Source of the DNA: Streptomyces capitiformicae
GTDB lineage: Bacteria > Actinomycetota > Actinomycetes > Streptomycetales > Streptomycetaceae
Direction of reading: 5' to 3'
Assembly: GCF_002214185.1 (NCBI RefSeq)
Contig: NZ_CP022161.1
Span: 3,347,767-3,411,766, forward strand
Length of the DNA: 64,000 nt
The stretch's first letter is position 1; each line of letters starts with the position of its first letter. A program made the position numbers and the translations under genes. Of this stretch, positions 33,771 to 41,652 are shown in pieces. The notes under the pieces were generated by a model, which was not told where the DNA came from, ran no database searches, and saw nothing but the letters and a program-made list of their open reading frames with translations.

Positions 33771-34214
33771 TCAAAGGGGCAGGGTGATCCAGATGCTCTT
33801 GCCGCGTCCGTCGGCGTCCGCGCGGACGACCGCGGTGCCGCCCAGGCCGAGGACCAGCTCCATGACGGTGGACAGACCGCCCGACCCGGCCGGTCCGCCC
33901 GCCCCGGTGCCGGTCGCCGCGTCGTGCAGCGGAGGCTGGTAGGGGTGGCGGTCGTGGACGGCGAAGGCCAGGCAGTCCCGGCCGGCCGCGTAGATCACGG
34001 TCACCTGCGGGGAGAGTACGGCGGCGTGCCGGACGCTGTTGGTGACCAGCTCGCTCAGGATCAGCAGGGCCGGGTCCACCGCGGGATGGCGCAGCCCCAT
34101 CCCCCACTCGACCAGGGCCTGCTCGGCCGTCTCGCGGGCCATGCGTACGGAGGACGGTTCGGTCGGCAACGTGACCACGTGCCGATAGGGCAGGGCTTCC
34201 AGCTGCGTGGACAT
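33771..34214 (-). CDS. RsbW-like ATP-binding protein (anti-sigma-factor kinase family)
   Basis: 147 residues of GHKL ATPase fold: LILSELVTNSVRHA (N box), FAVHDRHPYQP and GGLSTVMELV (G-box region). In Streptomyces these small ATPases act in partner-switching networks controlling sigma factors, or as orphan regulators. The start overlaps the previous stop (TGATG). Its presence beside a STAS-containing SulP protein is notable, because STAS domains are the usual partners of RsbW-type kinases. Confidence 0.85.
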   Translation of the reverse strand: MSTQLEALPYRHVVTLPTEPSSVRMARETAEQALVEWGMGLRHPAVDPALLILSELVTNSVRHAAVLSPQVTVIYAAGRDCLAFAVHDRHPYQPPLHDAATGTGAGGPAGSGGLSTVMELVLGLGGTAVVRADADGRGKSIWITLPL

Positions 34215-34621
34215 CACACCTCCGCGCGGGCGAGGCGGAACCCGGTGACCGTCTTGGGGTGCAGGCACAGCAGGGTGTCGTGCGGGCCGTGGGCCCAGCC
34301 GGAGAGGGTGCGCCGGTAGTGCGCGGCCTCGTCCGGGTCGGTGATCACCTCGGCCGGTCCGGAGACGGTGACCGTCCAGCCGGTGCCGTGCACGGCACGG
34401 ATCTCGTCCGCGTGGTACGTCGCCGTCTCGGGCACCGCCGGCGCCGGGACCGGCGTGCGCACGATCAGCCGCCCGTACTCCCACACATGCCGGGCGGGCC
34501 GTACGACGGTCAGGTCGCGCTGCATGTACACCAGCCGTCCCAGGGTGTTGCCCTCCAGCAGCCACAGGGCCTCCGCGCCGGAGACCTCGACCATACGGAG
34601 GGGGACGGGGGACGTGCTCAT
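34214..34621 (-). CDS. Pyridoxamine 5'-phosphate oxidase-like flavin/F420-binding protein
   Basis: 135 residues. The split-barrel flavin-binding pattern is seen as WLLEGNTLGRLVYMQ, then VRPARHVWEYGRLIVRT and GTGWTVTVSGPAEVI. Actinobacterial members often bind F420 or FMN, and no substrate can be assigned. It overlaps sulP by ATGA upstream and the RsbW-like gene by TGATG downstream, so the three are co-translated. Confidence 0.8.
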   Translation of the reverse strand: MSTSPVPLRMVEVSGAEALWLLEGNTLGRLVYMQRDLTVVRPARHVWEYGRLIVRTPVPAPAVPETATYHADEIRAVHGTGWTVTVSGPAEVITDPDEAAHYRRTLSGWAHGPHDTLLCLHPKTVTGFRLARAEV

Positions 34622-36369
34622 CGCAGGGCTCCCTCGCTGGAGGTACGGGGCTTCTGTGCGGGAAGGGCGGGCAGGACTCCGGCCTTCTCCAGGTGACGAC
34701 GGGCGGCGCGGATCGCCTCGGGGGTGGTGGCGTACTCCCGGCCCTGTCCACCCTCGGGGTCCTCGTACCGCAGCAGGTCCAGCGCGCCGACCGAGTCGAG
34801 GACCTGGCGCTGGCCGGGACGGATCCCGGAGGCGAGGACGACGATGCCACGACGCCGCAGCTTCTCCACGGCGTCCTTGAGGACGAGGGCGCCGGTGGCG
34901 TCCATCGTCGACACCCGGGACATACGCAGGATCACGACCCGTACGTCGGCGATGTCGGTCAGCTCCAGCAGGAAGCGGTGCGCGGCAGCGAAGAACAGCG
35001 GCCCGTCGATGCGGTAGGCCACGATGTGCTCGGCGAGCAGCGCGTGCTCCTCGGCACTGTGGTCGCCGCGGTCGAGGGGGACCTGGTCGAAGCGGGCCTG
35101 TTTGGCCACGGCACGCAGGGCCAGGGCGCCCGCGACGGCGAGGCCGATGATGACGGCGTAGACGAGGTCCAGGGCCAGGGTCGCGACCGCGGTCAGGACG
35201 AGGATCAGCGCGTCGGACCGGGTGGCCTTCGCCATGGCCCGCAGCGAGCCGACCTCGACCATGCGGATCGCGGTGGCGAGCAGGACTCCGGCGAGTGCGG
35301 CAAGGGGGATCCACGAGACCAGGGGGGCCGCCGCGAAGACGATCACGGCGAGGAGCGCGGCATGGGTCAGGGCGGCGAGCCGGGAACCGGCGCCCGTACG
35401 GACGTTGACCGCGGTCCGGGCGATCGCGCCGGTCGCGGGGACGCCACCGAAGAGCGGGGCGGCGATGTTGGCCAGGCCCTGGCCGAACAGCTCCCGGTCG
35501 GGGTCGTGTTTCTGGCCGACCGTCATGCCGTCGGCGACCGAGGCGGACAACAGGGACTCCAGGGCGGCCAGGGCGGCGACCGCCACGGCCGGGGCCATGA
35601 GCGTCCCCAGGGAGCCGACGTCCAGGAAGGACAACGAAGGCGCGGGCAGACCGGACGGCAGATCGCCGATCGGTTCGGCGGCGTCCAGCCCGGCGGCCCG
35701 CGCGACCACCGTCGCGGCGATCACGGCCAGGATGGAGAACGGAACGGCCGGCCGCCACCGCGCCCCGACCAGCATGACCGCCGCGACGGCGACGGCGAAG
35801 CCGAGAGCGGTCCAGTTCGGGGACTTCGTGAACTCCTCGATCGCCCGCCAGGTCACCACCAGCACCCGGTCGCCGTCCGGCTTGGGCACACCGAGGGCGT
35901 TCGGGATCTGCTGCAGGCCGATCACGCAGGCGATGCCAAGGGTGAAGCCCTCGACCACGGGGGCGGGAACGTACTGCATGTAACGGCCGGCCTTCAGCGC
36001 GGCCAGCGCCACCAGCATCACCCCGGCCATCAGACCGACCGTGAGGACACCCGTCGGCCCGTACTCGCCCACGATGGGGACGAGCACCACCGTCATGGCG
36101 CCGGTCGGCCCCGACACCTGCAGATTCGATCCCCCGAAGAGCGCGGCGAGCGCACCGGCGACCACGGCGGTCGCCAGGCCCGCCTCCGCGCCGAGGCCGG
36201 AGGAGACTCCGAAGCCGAGGGCGAGCGGCAGCGCCACGATCGCCACGGCCAGCCCGGCCAGCAGGTCCCGGCGCGGGTCGCGGCGTATCTCTGTGAGGTC
36301 GGCGCGGACGGGCAGCAGCGCCGCGATCCGGGCCCCGACCCGGCCCAACATAACCAACATATCCAGCAC
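34618..36369 (-). CDS. SulP-family anion permease with STAS domain
   Basis: 583 residues. About ten to twelve membrane segments form the SulP core (DLLAGLAVAIVALPLALGFG, VSGPTGAMTVVLVPIV, LFGGVPATGAIARTAVNVRTG). A cytoplasmic STAS domain follows (about residues 430-545: AYRIDGPLFFAAAHRFL, then VRVVILRMSRVSTMDATGA, where the serine/threonine patch of STAS proteins lies). SulP proteins move sulfate, bicarbonate or dicarboxylates, and the ion is unknown here. Start GTG 36369 or ATG 36360. A palindromic operator sits 12 bases upstream of the GTG. Confidence 0.93.
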   Translation of the reverse strand: MLDMLVMLGRVGARIAALLPVRADLTEIRRDPRRDLLAGLAVAIVALPLALGFGVSSGLGAEAGLATAVVAGALAALFGGSNLQVSGPTGAMTVVLVPIVGEYGPTGVLTVGLMAGVMLVALAALKAGRYMQYVPAPVVEGFTLGIACVIGLQQIPNALGVPKPDGDRVLVVTWRAIEEFTKSPNWTALGFAVAVAAVMLVGARWRPAVPFSILAVIAATVVARAAGLDAAEPIGDLPSGLPAPSLSFLDVGSLGTLMAPAVAVAALAALESLLSASVADGMTVGQKHDPDRELFGQGLANIAAPLFGGVPATGAIARTAVNVRTGAGSRLAALTHAALLAVIVFAAAPLVSWIPLAALAGVLLATAIRMVEVGSLRAMAKATRSDALILVLTAVATLALDLVYAVIIGLAVAGALALRAVAKQARFDQVPLDRGDHSAEEHALLAEHIVAYRIDGPLFFAAAHRFLLELTDIADVRVVILRMSRVSTMDATGALVLKDAVEKLRRRGIVVLASGIRPGQRQVLDSVGALDLLRYEDPEGGQGREYATTPEAIRAARRHLEKAGVLPALPAQKPRTSSEGALR

Positions 36370-36380
36370 AGCATCTAACC

Positions 36381-36400
36381 AATTGCGAAAATTTGCAATT
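36381..36400. promoter_or_regulatory. Palindromic operator before the SulP operon
   Basis: AATTGCGAAAATTTGCAATT is a near-perfect 20-base palindrome, very AT-rich for this DNA, immediately upstream of the sulP start. Its form fits ArsR-family operators, and an ArsR gene closes the same operon. Confidence 0.65.
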
Positions 36401-36459
36401 CAGCAGCAGCCCACTGCGGCGGTGTCTTCCGTCACGGACGGGTCGACCGGGCGAGCCGG

Positions 36460-36550
36460 CTGGCGGAGCGGGTCGAGGGGCGGAGCGGGTCGGGGGGCGG
36501 AGCGGGCCGGGGGGCGGAGCGGGCCGGGGGGCGGAGCGGGCCGGGGGGCG
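36460..36550. repeat. Tandem 18-bp repeat between sulP and phnA
   Basis: About five units of ggcggagcgggccggggg, the first two slightly divergent (tcg in place of ccg), fill the region just downstream of the phnA stop codon. Confidence 0.85.
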
Positions 36551-36553
36551 GGA

Positions 36554-36919
36554 TCAGGCCTTCTTGACCACGCCGGACTTCAGCTGCATCGCCCCGAAGC
36601 CGTCGATCTTGCAGTCGATGTCATGGCCGTCAACACCGTCGACCAGCCGGATGCCGCGCACCTTGGTGCCGGCCTTGATCCCCGAGGGGCTGCCCTTGAC
36701 CTTGAGCGCCTTGACGACGACCACGCTGTCGCCGTCCCGCAGCACGTTGCCCACGGAGTCCTTGACGACCTTCCCCCAGCCTTCGGCCGGGGGGACCCCC
36801 GTCTCGCTGCTCTCGGCGGGCACCCACTCGTGACTGCACTCCGGGCACACCACCAGGGCGTTCATCTCGTAGGTGTACTCACAGGAGCATTTCGGACAGG
36901 GCGGAGGATTCTCGTTCAT
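36554..36919 (-). CDS. phnA: PhnA/YjdM-type zinc-ribbon protein
   Basis: 121 residues. The N-terminal zinc ribbon is [11 protein letters not shown] then [10 protein letters not shown]; the SH3-like PhnA domain reads [21 protein letters not shown], then [10 protein letters not shown] and [17 protein letters not shown]. Despite the name, E. coli YjdM is not needed for phosphonate use and the function is unknown. Monocistronic, bordered by the 18-bp repeats. Confidence 0.93.
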   Translation of the reverse strand: MNENPPPCPKCSCEYTYEMNALVVCPECSHEWVPAESSETGVPPAEGWGKVVKDSVGNVLRDGDSVVVVKALKVKGSPSGIKAGTKVRGIRLVDGVDGHDIDCKIDGFGAMQLKSGVVKKA

Positions 36920-37291
36920 CCGGTCAGCGTATCCGGCGGAACCCACTCCGGCTTCCGCGAACCTGCACATCGATTGCGCAACCGCGGCACAGGGTGCGGC
37001 GGATCTGCACAACGGTCCGCCCGATAGCGTCCTGTTGGCACCGAGTGCCCGCTTCGGCATCGTGACGGCAAAGCCCGTGACCTCCCGGCGCCGCGCGGAT
37101 ATATGGAGAAGCCGTCCTCAAGCCGTGCGCACGCCGACACGGAACAGTCGCCCGTGCGTTCAACGGCCCTGGTGGGAGCGTTGGTTGAGTGGATGCCCCG
37201 GCGAGCTCCGTGCTTTGATCCTCTGCACCCGCCCTCTGTCCCCAGCGGGGCCACCCCCCTTGTGGATCACCATACGAAGGGAAGTCTCCTC
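36920..37291. other. Intergenic region before the double-glycine peptide gene
   Basis: No gene is supported. The stretch contains the start-proximal region of phnA (minus) and the upstream region of the peptide gene (plus). It is somewhat less GC-biased at third positions in any frame, and I saw no strong hairpin or recognised promoter motif. Confidence 0.4.
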
Positions 37292-37498
37292 ATGAACTCC
37301 GCTCCCCAGATCGAGACCGCCGAGATCTCCGACGCCGCGCTCGACAACATCTCCGGCGGCCTGAACCCGCACGTCAGCGTCGTCGCCGGCCCGGCGACGA
37401 TCACCGACGCGGATGTCCTGGCCCAGGTCGACGCGGTGAAGGACCAGGTCCTGGGCGCCGTCGGCCACCACCAGGTCGGCGTCTGCGTCTCCATCTGA
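37292..37498 (+). CDS. Small peptide with double-glycine leader (RiPP- or bacteriocin-like precursor)
   Basis: 68 residues. The leader (1-23) contains ETAEISDAALDNISGG, the classic acidic leader ending in GG cut by C39-type or LanT peptidases (E-L-S-D-x-x-L-D-x-I-x-GG). The putative core (24-68) starts LNPHVSVVAGPATIT and ends GHHQVGVCVSI, with one Cys and few Ser/Thr. GAAGGGAAG precedes ATG 37292. No modification, protease or export gene is adjacent, so it is either an orphan precursor processed in trans or a relic. Followed by a strong hairpin terminator. Confidence 0.6.
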   Translation: MNSAPQIETAEISDAALDNISGGLNPHVSVVAGPATITDADVLAQVDAVKDQVLGAVGHHQVGVCVSI

Positions 37499-37532
37499 CC
37501 CAGGTTCCGACCCGGGCTGCAGGGAACGGCGG

Positions 37533-37584
37533 AGCTCCTGGCGGCAACGGGGTCTCAAGAAGAGATCCCGGCCCGCCAGGAGCT
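37533..37584. terminator. Strong hairpin after the peptide gene
   Basis: AGCTCCTGGCGG (37533-37544) pairs perfectly with CCGCCAGGAGCT (37573-37584), and GGGTCTC/GAGATCCC extends the inner stem. It probably serves both the peptide gene and the convergent genes. Confidence 0.75.
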
Positions 37585-37606
37585 TCGTGCATGTTCGGGT
37601 TCTGCT

Positions 37607-37708
37607 TCAGACGGGCCGTGAAGTGAGGATCACGGCGGCGCCGGCCCCCGCACCCGCCAGACCCGCCTGACCGCACAACAACGGCAGCAGGAGACCGTAC
37701 GGCGTCAT
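37607..37708 (-). CDS. 33-residue hydrophobic peptide coupled to the monooxygenase gene
   Basis: ATG 37708 overlaps the monooxygenase stop by four bases (ATGA). The 33 residues (MTPYGLLLPLLCGQAGLAGA then GAGAAVILTSRPV) are mostly hydrophobic and could form one membrane helix. It ends just before the shared terminator hairpin. No homology is recognised. The coupling and terminator position argue for translation, but it may be chance. Confidence 0.4.
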   Translation of the reverse strand: MTPYGLLLPLLCGQAGLAGAGAGAAVILTSRPV

Positions 37709-38901
37709 GACCCCGCCGGTGGGGTGCTGATGTCGGTGGTGCTGATGTCGGTGGTGCTGATGTCGGCGTCCCACTCCAGGAGCCGGATCAGGGCGGCCTC
37801 GTCGCCGGGCCGCGGCGGGGGCGACGTCGGGCGGGTGGGGGCAGCGGCGCCTCGGGAGATCTGGCCGCTGACGGTGATGTTGTGTTCCACACGGGGGCGG
37901 CGGAGGGTCTCGTAGAGGGAGAGCGCGGTCTCGGTGTCCGGGGCGTCCCGGAGGGCCTTCGCGAGGACGACGGCGTCCTCCAGCGCCATGGAGGCCCCTT
38001 GCCCGGTGGCCGGCGAGGCCGCGTGCGCCGCGTCGCCGATGAGCAGGGACCGTCCGGAGCGCCACGGCATAGCCGGTGGCATCTCGGTGGCGTTGGTGAC
38101 CAGGATGTCGCCGGCCGTCGCCGCGACGATGCCGGCGGCAGGGGTGGCGTCCTCACGCAGCAACGGGACGAGCAGGTCGCGCCACCGGGTCGGCGTGCCG
38201 GCCGCGATCTCCTCGGGCGACAGCGGCTCACCCGCGACGCGGGCGAACCAGTACGCCTCGCCCGCGGGAGACACCGCATGGCCGAAGGCGGCCGAGCTGC
38301 TGCGGCTGAACGTGATGCGCTCGGTGTCTTCGGGCAGGGACGCGTCGGTGGTGTAGCCGTAGAAGACGTACTCCCCTGCGTAGCAGGGCCGCGCGTCGGG
38401 GGCGATCGACCGGCGGACGGTGGAGTGCAGCCCGTCGGCACCGACCAGCAGATCACCGGTCGCCGTACTGCCGTCGGCGAAGTGCGCGGTGACGGACTCG
38501 GGGCCGCCCTGTACGGAGGCGAGGCGGACGCCGTGCCTGATGGTGATGCCTCTGCGTGACACCTCCGCCTGCAGTGCGGCGTTGAGCTCGCCGCGACGCA
38601 TGCACCGATACCGCAGGACCGGGTCCTCGGCCTCCCCGAGCGGCCTGCTCGCCACCTCGGCCCCGGAGCCGTCGAGCACCCGCATGCCGGTCAGCGGGAA
38701 GCCGAGGGCGGTGACCGCGGCGGAGGCGTCGATCTGCGCGAGAGCACGCATCCCGTTGCTCGCCAGCGTGAGGAACGCCCCGATGTCCTCGGCCGCGTCG
38801 GGATGCGCCTCGTACACGGTGACGTCGAACCCGGCCTTGTGCAGCGCGAGCGCCGTCGCCGTACCGGCTGTCCCGCCCCCGATGACGAGTATGTGCCCCA
38901 C
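37705..38901 (-). CDS. FAD-dependent aromatic monooxygenase
   Basis: 398 residues of the PHBH-like class A fold: GGGTAGTATALAL (FAD ADP loop), VGADGLHSTVR (DG motif) and LLIGDAAHAASPATGQGASM (GD motif). It probably hydroxylates an aromatic compound using NAD(P)H. The C-terminus carries three copies of the unit DISTT encoded by 15-base tandem repeats (37722-37765). Start GTG 38901. It is flanked by a TetR/small membrane gene pair upstream, which may be unrelated. Confidence 0.9.
   Translation of the reverse strand: MGHILVIGGGTAGTATALALHKAGFDVTVYEAHPDAAEDIGAFLTLASNGMRALAQIDASAAVTALGFPLTGMRVLDGSGAEVASRPLGEAEDPVLRYRCMRRGELNAALQAEVSRRGITIRHGVRLASVQGGPESVTAHFADGSTATGDLLVGADGLHSTVRRSIAPDARPCYAGEYVFYGYTTDASLPEDTERITFSRSSSAAFGHAVSPAGEAYWFARVAGEPLSPEEIAAGTPTRWRDLLVPLLREDATPAAGIVAATAGDILVTNATEMPPAMPWRSGRSLLIGDAAHAASPATGQGASMALEDAVVLAKALRDAPDTETALSLYETLRRPRVEHNITVSGQISRGAAAPTRPTSPPPRPGDEAALIRLLEWDADISTTDISTTDISTPPAGS
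37722..37765. repeat. 15-bp tandem repeat in the monooxygenase 3' end
   Basis: Nearly three copies of gtcggtggtgctgat, in frame, giving DISTTDISTTDIST. Similar in-frame repeat growth is seen in pstB, ppk2 and the HAD gene. Confidence 0.85.
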
Positions 38902-39040
38902 GCCTGCTCCCCCGCCGAGTCCGCCCGGCCCGGTCAGCCGTGCTCGTCATGGGTCGAACTCCCGGGCGGTGTCCGGGAGTTCCCCGGCGGACCCCGCTCA
39001 GCTCGTGGGCCGGCGGCCGGCAGCTCCGACAAACCACTGC

Positions 39041-39301
39041 TCAAGGACGTCGGTGCCCCTGCCTCTTCGCATGGTGACGGCGCGCCGCGATCCCCAGTAA
39101 GGCGGCACCTGCAAAGCCGACCAGAAGGGTCCCCCACTCAGGCACGTGGGCTGCCCGCAGAAGGCCGGCGACACCGAAGCTTGTGTCCCACCCGGCCTCC
39201 GTGATGGCGGAGCCGAAGCCCTGGACGACGAGGATGGCACCGAACAACCAGAGCAGCCCCTGGCCTGAGCTGTTGTCCGATTTCTTGAACTGTTTCGCCA
39301 C
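39041..39301 (-). CDS. Small membrane protein
   Basis: 86 residues from GTG 39301 (preceded by GAAGGGAC). Two membrane helices: GLLWLFGAILVVQGFGSAI and GTLLVGFAGAALLGIAARR. No family is recognised. It is divergent from the TetR gene, and the two TetR-like palindromes lie between them, so it is the probable target of that repressor. Confidence 0.6.
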   Translation of the reverse strand: MAKQFKKSDNSSGQGLLWLFGAILVVQGFGSAITEAGWDTSFGVAGLLRAAHVPEWGTLLVGFAGAALLGIAARRHHAKRQGHRRP

Positions 39302-39337
39302 GATTGGAGGTCCCTTCAGTTGTACACACATCGTTCC

Positions 39338-39351
39338 GATGCGATCGCATC
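39338..39351. promoter_or_regulatory. TetR operator candidate 1
   Basis: GATGCGATCGCATC is a perfect 14-base palindrome in the region between the divergent membrane-protein and tetR genes. Confidence 0.6.
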
Positions 39352-39375
39352 ACATCGTGCAGCGTAGCCGGATAT

Positions 39376-39389
39376 GATGCAAGTGCATC
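39376..39389. promoter_or_regulatory. TetR operator candidate 2
   Basis: GATGCAAGTGCATC is a perfect inverted repeat sharing the GATGC/GCATC arms of site 1, 38 bases away and 22 bases before the tetR start. Confidence 0.6.
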
Positions 39390-39410
39390 GGAAAACAGGA
39401 GGAGCGAGGC

Positions 39411-40007
39411 GTGCCCAGACAGGTCGACTACGAGGACCGACGCCGCCGGATCGCCGAGGCGGTCTGCACTCTGATCGCGCGTTCCGGCATGGAGGCCGTC
39501 AGCCTCCGCGACGTCGCCGCTCAGGCGGACGTGTCCATGGGTGCCGTCCAGCGGTGCTTCCGCACCAAGGAGGACATGCTGCTCTTCGCGCTGGAGCACG
39601 TCTCCCAACGCGTCAGCGAACGCGCCAACGAGCGCATCGCCACGGCCTCCACCCCTCAGGCCGCCTCCACTCTGCTGTCCCACACCCTGGCCGAACTCGC
39701 CTTGCTGGACGAGGAATCGAAGACGCAGGCACACGTCTGGCTGGCCTTCATCACCCACGCCCCGGCCAGCGAGAGACTGGCCGCCGTTCTTCACGACAGC
39801 TATGCCAAGCTCCACGACCTCATCGCGTGGCTCATCCGCTATGGCCAGAGCTCCGGGGAAGTCCCACAGCACCTCGACCCCATCCGCGAGGCGCACACCC
39901 TCCTCGCCGTGGCCGACGGCCTCACGGTCCACGTCCTCGCGGGCCACCACTCCCCGGAGACGGCACTGACCATCCTCCAGCGCCACATCGACCACCTGCT
40001 GCAATGA
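39411..40007 (+). CDS. TetR-family repressor
   Basis: 198 residues. HTH: RRRIAEAVCTLIARSGMEAVS then LRDVAAQADVSMGAVQRCF and RTKEDMLLFA. The C-terminal ligand domain is TetR_C-like (VWLAFITHAPASERLA). AGGAGG lies just before GTG 39411. Two identical-arm palindromes upstream suggest autorepression and control of the divergent small membrane gene. Confidence 0.9.
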   Translation: MPRQVDYEDRRRRIAEAVCTLIARSGMEAVSLRDVAAQADVSMGAVQRCFRTKEDMLLFALEHVSQRVSERANERIATASTPQAASTLLSHTLAELALLDEESKTQAHVWLAFITHAPASERLAAVLHDSYAKLHDLIAWLIRYGQSSGEVPQHLDPIREAHTLLAVADGLTVHVLAGHHSPETALTILQRHIDHLLQ

Positions 40008-40128
40008 GCTCCAGCCAGGGGTTGGGCGGGGTGCTATTGGCAGTTCCGTCTCGGCGACACGCCGCGTTTGCGACGTGAGGGCCGGGACAGCCGAGACAAA
40101 TCTGCCAATCGTCGAGCACCTGCGACTG

Positions 40129-40437
40129 TCAGGGTTCCTTGTCGCCGTCCTCACCGGCTGCCTCGATCCGCCGCCCTCTGCTGACCGCGATCCGCAGCAC
40201 GTCCTCCAGCGACTCCGCCGCCCGCGTGAGCGCGAACCGCAACGCCCGCTCGCCGGCCGCCGAGTCCGCGAGTACGGCTCTGCCGCCGACCAACACGTCC
40301 TCCGCCGACCCGAGTTGCATGACCTCCACGCTGTCGGCGAGCTGGGAGAGGGGGCCGGGGTACGCGGTGTCGGGGTCGAGGTAGCAGGGCTTGCCGTCCG
40401 GGGTGGTCCAGGGCAGCAGCCGCAGGCCGGTCATCAT
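40129..40437 (-). CDS. Conserved small protein of unknown function
   Basis: 102 residues, high third-position GC. LLPWTTPDGKPCYLDPD then GPLSQLADSVEVMQLGSAED and RALRFALTRAAESLEDVLRI suggest a soluble helical protein, typical of Streptomyces genes near XRE/DUF397 loci. It overlaps the preceding gene by four bases (ATGA at 40434-40437), so the two are coupled. Confidence 0.6.
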   Translation of the reverse strand: MMTGLRLLPWTTPDGKPCYLDPDTAYPGPLSQLADSVEVMQLGSAEDVLVGGRAVLADSAAGERALRFALTRAAESLEDVLRIAVSRGRRIEAAGEDGDKEP

Positions 40438-40678
40438 GCGGGGACTCCTTCCATGCCGTACGCCACGTGGAGCTCCTCCGCGGTGAGGACGTAGGGCCGT
40501 ACGAAGTTGTCGTAGGGCTCGAAGGGCCAGAGATCGTCGACGGGCTTGCGGGGCAGTGGGGGTGGCGGACCGGGGTCCAACGGCTGGGAGTCGCCGGTGC
40601 GTTGGGCGGGGCGCGGCCCCGGCGTCGACCACGTCCGGGGAGCAGTACGTCGCAGAGCCACGTGACGAATGCGCGCAT
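40434..40678 (-). pseudogene. Small gene with an apparent frameshift
   Basis: ATG 40678 has an ideal AGGAGG site and opens MRAFVTWLCDVLLPGRGRR, a start typical of small Streptomyces proteins. High-GC3 coding then shifts frame near 40,600 and continues as PPPLPRKPVDDLWPFEPYDN then FVRPYVLTAEELHVAYGM to a stop at 40434. Read without a shift, neither frame gives a sensible full protein. Either a real frameshift or a sequencing error; a GTG at 40661 in the second frame is a weaker alternative start. Confidence 0.5.
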
Positions 40679-40827
40679 GGCGGTGCCTCCTGATTCTTCT
40701 CAGGGTTAATTCAGGGTCGCTTTGACGAGCGGTGATTACCGTTCGTGTCTCGATGGTCACTGCTGCGACGTACGCTGCGGAAGGGGTCTGGCGTTGCCTG
40801 GAGCGCCAGGCAACGGTGAGGGGTGAC

Positions 40828-41652
40828 ATGAGCGAACGGGTTGACATGGACGCCGAGTCGGGGCGCGCCGTACTGGGAAGGACGCTTCGGCTCCTTCGGG
40901 AGAAGGCGGGCAAATCACTGGGGCAGTTGGCCGACGAGACCGGGTACGACTAGAGCTATCTGAGCCGTCTGGAGAAGGGCGAGAGGGTCTCCAATCTGAC
41001 GGTGATGAAGGACCTGGACGTGTACTACGGGGCCGGTGATCTGCTGGTTAGCCACTGGAAGGTGGCTCGGCTGGACGCGTTCAAGGATCAGTACAAGCGG
41101 TTCATGGAGCTGGAAGCGACGGCTCGGATCATGTGGAAGTTCACGCTCGGCATTCCTGGGCTCATGCAGATCGAGGACTTCGCCCGAGGGGTGTTGTCTG
41201 GGGCCCAGACAACAGCTGACGTTGACGAAGCGGTCGAGGAACAGGTGGCTGCCCGGCTTGGGCGGCAGTACCTCCTGCGGCAGAAGCCCGAGCCCGACCT
41301 TCGGATCATCATGGACGAGTTCGCGCTACGGCGGCCCGCTGCCGGTGGCAAGACCTGGCACGACCAACTGCTTCACCTTGAGACAGCTGCGAGGTGGCCC
41401 AACTTGACGCTCCAAGTACTCCCGTTCTCTGCGGGGGCGCACCACCATATGAACGGGTCGCTGACCCTGCTCTGGCAGAGGGACGGAAGTGCCGTTGCCT
41501 ACAAGGAAGGCAACGGTTGCAGTCGGCTGATCGAGGATTCGGACGAGGTCCTGCGGCAGCGATTGTCCTACGATCGGCTCCGCGATCTTGCGCTGTCCCC
41601 GCCGGATTCGCTCGCGCTCATCAAGGACGCACTGAAGGAGCACAGATCATGA
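40828..41652 (+). pseudogene. XRE/DUF5753 regulator interrupted by an amber codon
   Basis: The frame runs from ATG 40828 through an XRE helix-turn-helix (LGRTLRLLREKAGKSLGQLA, DETGYD), hits TAG at 40951, and resumes at once in the same frame with SYLSRLEKGERVSNL. It then continues through a DUF5753 domain (LDAFKDQYKRFMELEATARI, then QVLPFSAGAHHHMNGSLTLL). A single C-to-T change (CAG to TAG) would explain it, since Q is common there. These regulators pair with DUF397 proteins, as downstream. Unless the stop is read through, the DNA-binding half is lost; the DUF5753 part could start at ATG 41002. Confidence 0.85.

Noticed and set aside
36460..36550. Possible CRISPR-like array
   Set aside because: Repeats are contiguous without spacers; same for 48259-48337, 58205-58790 and 63283-63327. 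No cas genes are present.
41002..41652. DUF5753 part as an independent gene from ATG 41002
   Set aside because: The upstream XRE half is in the same frame with only TAG between, so one broken gene is the simpler reading, though internal initiation is possible.
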